From a virus, in the IMG/VR virus record IMGVR_UViG_3300025085_000002, positions 108,977 to 172,976 of that record: 64,000 nucleotides of DNA, one strand, 5' to 3'. Positions 62,756 through 64,000 of the stretch are shown piece by piece. Under the pieces are notes generated by a model. It had not been told where the DNA came from. It searched no databases and worked only from the letters and a program-made list of their open reading frames with translations. Position 1 is the first letter of the stretch. Every line of letters begins with the position of its first letter. Made by a program: the position numbers and the translations under genes.

Positions 62756-64000
62756 ATGGAATTAATACACGGTTTACATAAAGATACCTTAATAGACATC
62801 AATGGGAGTCTCCAAAATATTGGTGACATACAACCGGGTGACGTAGTAAAAGGTTTTGAAATAAAAAGTGGTGTCGTAAGAGACAATAAAGTTGTTTGGG
62901 TAAAAACATCAACAATCGGCTCTTACATTGAATTCACCCTTTCAGATGGTTCTAACGTAAAATCATCAGTTGATGCTAAAATCTTAACCCTAATGGGTGA
63001 GTGGGTTTCACCAATAAATGCATTCAACAAACAAAAAGAATTACACAACGACCTACACATTACCTCATTAAGGTATGTAGAAGAATCGTTAGATATTATA
63101 AGTATAGAGGTAGAGCCTGACCACAATTACTATGTAGGTAAATTACTATTCCACAATACGGGTCCAACTGGTCCAGCTGGTCTAAAGGGTCAAAAAGGAG
63201 AAGCTGGTAATAAAGGTGTTACTGGAGCTCAAGGACCTCAAGGTGCACAGGGTCAAAAGGGAGCTACTGGTTCACAAGGACCTGGTGGTTCTACCGGCCC
63301 AACCGGACCTCAAGGCCCAACTGGTAACAATGGTGTAACTGGTCCTAAAGGTGCAACTGGCCCAACCGGCCCCAAAGGTTCAACAGGCCCTCAAGGTGGA
63401 ACAGGCCCTCAAGGTGCTAAAGGTGTAAACGGACCTACTGGTTTAACTGGCCCTCAAGGTGCTCAAGGGAATGCCGGTCCTAAAGGTCAAAAAGGAGCTA
63501 CTGGCTCACAAGGTGGAACTGGTGCTACAGGTGGAAAGGGTTCCACTGGTTCAAAAGGACCACAAGGTGCTGATGGCCCTCAAGGTGCTAAAGGCCCACA
63601 AGGTGCTACTGGCCCACAAGGTGATAAAGGTCAAAAAGGTGCAACTGGCTCAACCGGTCCTCAAGGTGGAGTAGGTCCACAGGGTGGAGCAGGCCCACAA
63701 GGTGCTACTGGCCCACAAGGTGGAACTGGTCCAACAGGCCCTAAAGGTCAAAAAGGAGCTACCGGCTCACAAGGTGGAACTGGCGCAACAGGTCCTCAAG
63801 GTGCTGATGGTCCTCAAGGTGCAACTGGCCCTAAAGGTGCTACTGGCCCACAAGGTGCTACTGGCCCACAAGGTGGAAAAGGTCAAAAAGGAGCTACCGG
63901 CTCACAAGGTGGAAAAGGTTCACAAGGTGCTAAAGGTGTAAACGGACCTACTGGTTTAACTGGCCCTCAAGGTGCTCAAGGAAATCCCGGCCCTAAAGGT
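62756..64000 (+). CDS. Collagen-like fibre with N-terminal Hint (intein-like) domain (partial at window end)
   Basis: Residues 1-134 read as a Hint domain: [22 protein letters not shown] (block A region), [15 protein letters not shown] with LMGEWV (block B region), and [14 protein letters not shown] (blocks F/G, H133-N134|T135). The block A cysteine is Gly6 and the block B histidine is Ala, so splicing at the N side should not work, but the C-terminal Asn-cyclisation elements remain. From T135 on, about 280 residues are unbroken Gly-X-Y triplets ([14 protein letters not shown] and similar) that would form a collagen-like trimeric shaft. No stop before the window ends. SD AGGGAT. Confidence 0.78.
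   Translation, partial: MELIHGLHKDTLIDINGSLQNIGDIQPGDVVKGFEIKSGVVRDNKVVWVKTSTIGSYIEFTLSDGSNVKSSVDAKILTLMGEWVSPINAFNKQKELHNDLHITSLRYVEESLDIISIEVEPDHNYYVGKLLFHNTGPTGPAGLKGQKGEAGNKGVTGAQGPQGAQGQKGATGSQGPGGSTGPTGPQGPTGNNGVTGPKGATGPTGPKGSTGPQGGTGPQGAKGVNGPTGLTGPQGAQGNAGPKGQKGATGSQGGTGATGGKGSTGSKGPQGADGPQGAKGPQGATGPQGDKGQKGATGSTGPQGGVGPQGGAGPQGATGPQGGTGPTGPKGQKGATGSQGGTGATGPQGADGPQGATGPKGATGPQGATGPQGGKGQKGATGSQGGKGSQGAKGVNGPTGLTGPQGAQGNPGPKG
63410..63981 (+). repeat. 59-bp direct repeat within the collagen-like region
   Basis: The 59 bases at 63410-63468 recur without change at 63923-63981, 513 bases apart; both encode the run [19 protein letters not shown]. Shorter repeated units fill the whole region, which is likely to expand and contract by recombination. 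Confidence 0.85.

Noticed and set aside
63159-64000. Dense short repeats resembling a repeat array or CRISPR
   Set aside because: The repeats are 9-base multiples in one open frame encoding Gly-X-Y triplets; there are no constant repeats with unique spacers and no cas genes.

Overview
The window reads as part of the genome of a large, AT-rich, tailed T4-like myovirus. The diagnostic set is a late sigma factor (gp55-like), gp5/gp25/gp6 baseplate proteins, large terminase (gp17), portal (gp20), prohead protease (gp21), scaffold (gp22), major capsid protein (gp23), a gp47/gp46 recombination nuclease, a gp61-type primase and many fibre genes. Every supported gene is on the + strand. Three signals point to a Bacteroidota (flavobacteria-like, probably marine) host: promoters of the form TTTG-N19/20-TATATTTR, which match the Bacteroidota -33/-7 consensus; a DUF4494-like protein, a family I associate with Bacteroidota; and a phage ribosomal protein bS21. 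This host assignment is an inference.

Layout. 1-5.4 kb: MoxR-type AAA ATPase, a run of small unknown early-type genes, and a small heat-shock protein. 5.4-10.4 kb: UV-damage endonuclease, a membrane protein, ClpP-type protease, HD phosphohydrolase, gp55-like sigma factor. 10.4-25.2 kb: baseplate and tail proteins. 25.2-29.8 kb: a DNA-metabolism island (T7-type endonuclease I, primase, fused SbcD-SbcC nuclease) set between tail genes. 29.8-34.2 kb: a large fibre protein. 34.2-41.5 kb: multidomain proteins whose domain borders carry prohead-protease-like sites. 41.5-51.5 kb: terminase, portal, head assembly, bS21, scaffold, capsid. 51.6 kb to the end: PhoH and a series of fibre genes, ending in an incomplete collagen-like fibre gene that begins with an intein-like Hint domain.

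How it works together (inference). Early genes use host-type promoters and mostly lack Shine-Dalgarno (SD) sequences, as is usual in Bacteroidota. Structural genes are preceded by a recurrent TAYTTATA box, a plausible late promoter read by the gp55-like factor, and many have clear SD sequences (AGGAGG before the scaffold gene). The phage bS21, encoded just before scaffold and capsid, could shift host ribosomes toward SD-led late messages. The prohead protease probably cuts the capsid protein after Val-Ser-Glu; the same [V/I/L]-x-Glu|[Ala/Gly] pattern recurs between domains of several large proteins, suggesting head-packaged polyproteins that are processed during maturation. No tRNA gene, CRISPR array, integrase or transposon was seen. 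No stretch over 300 bases lacks a gene.
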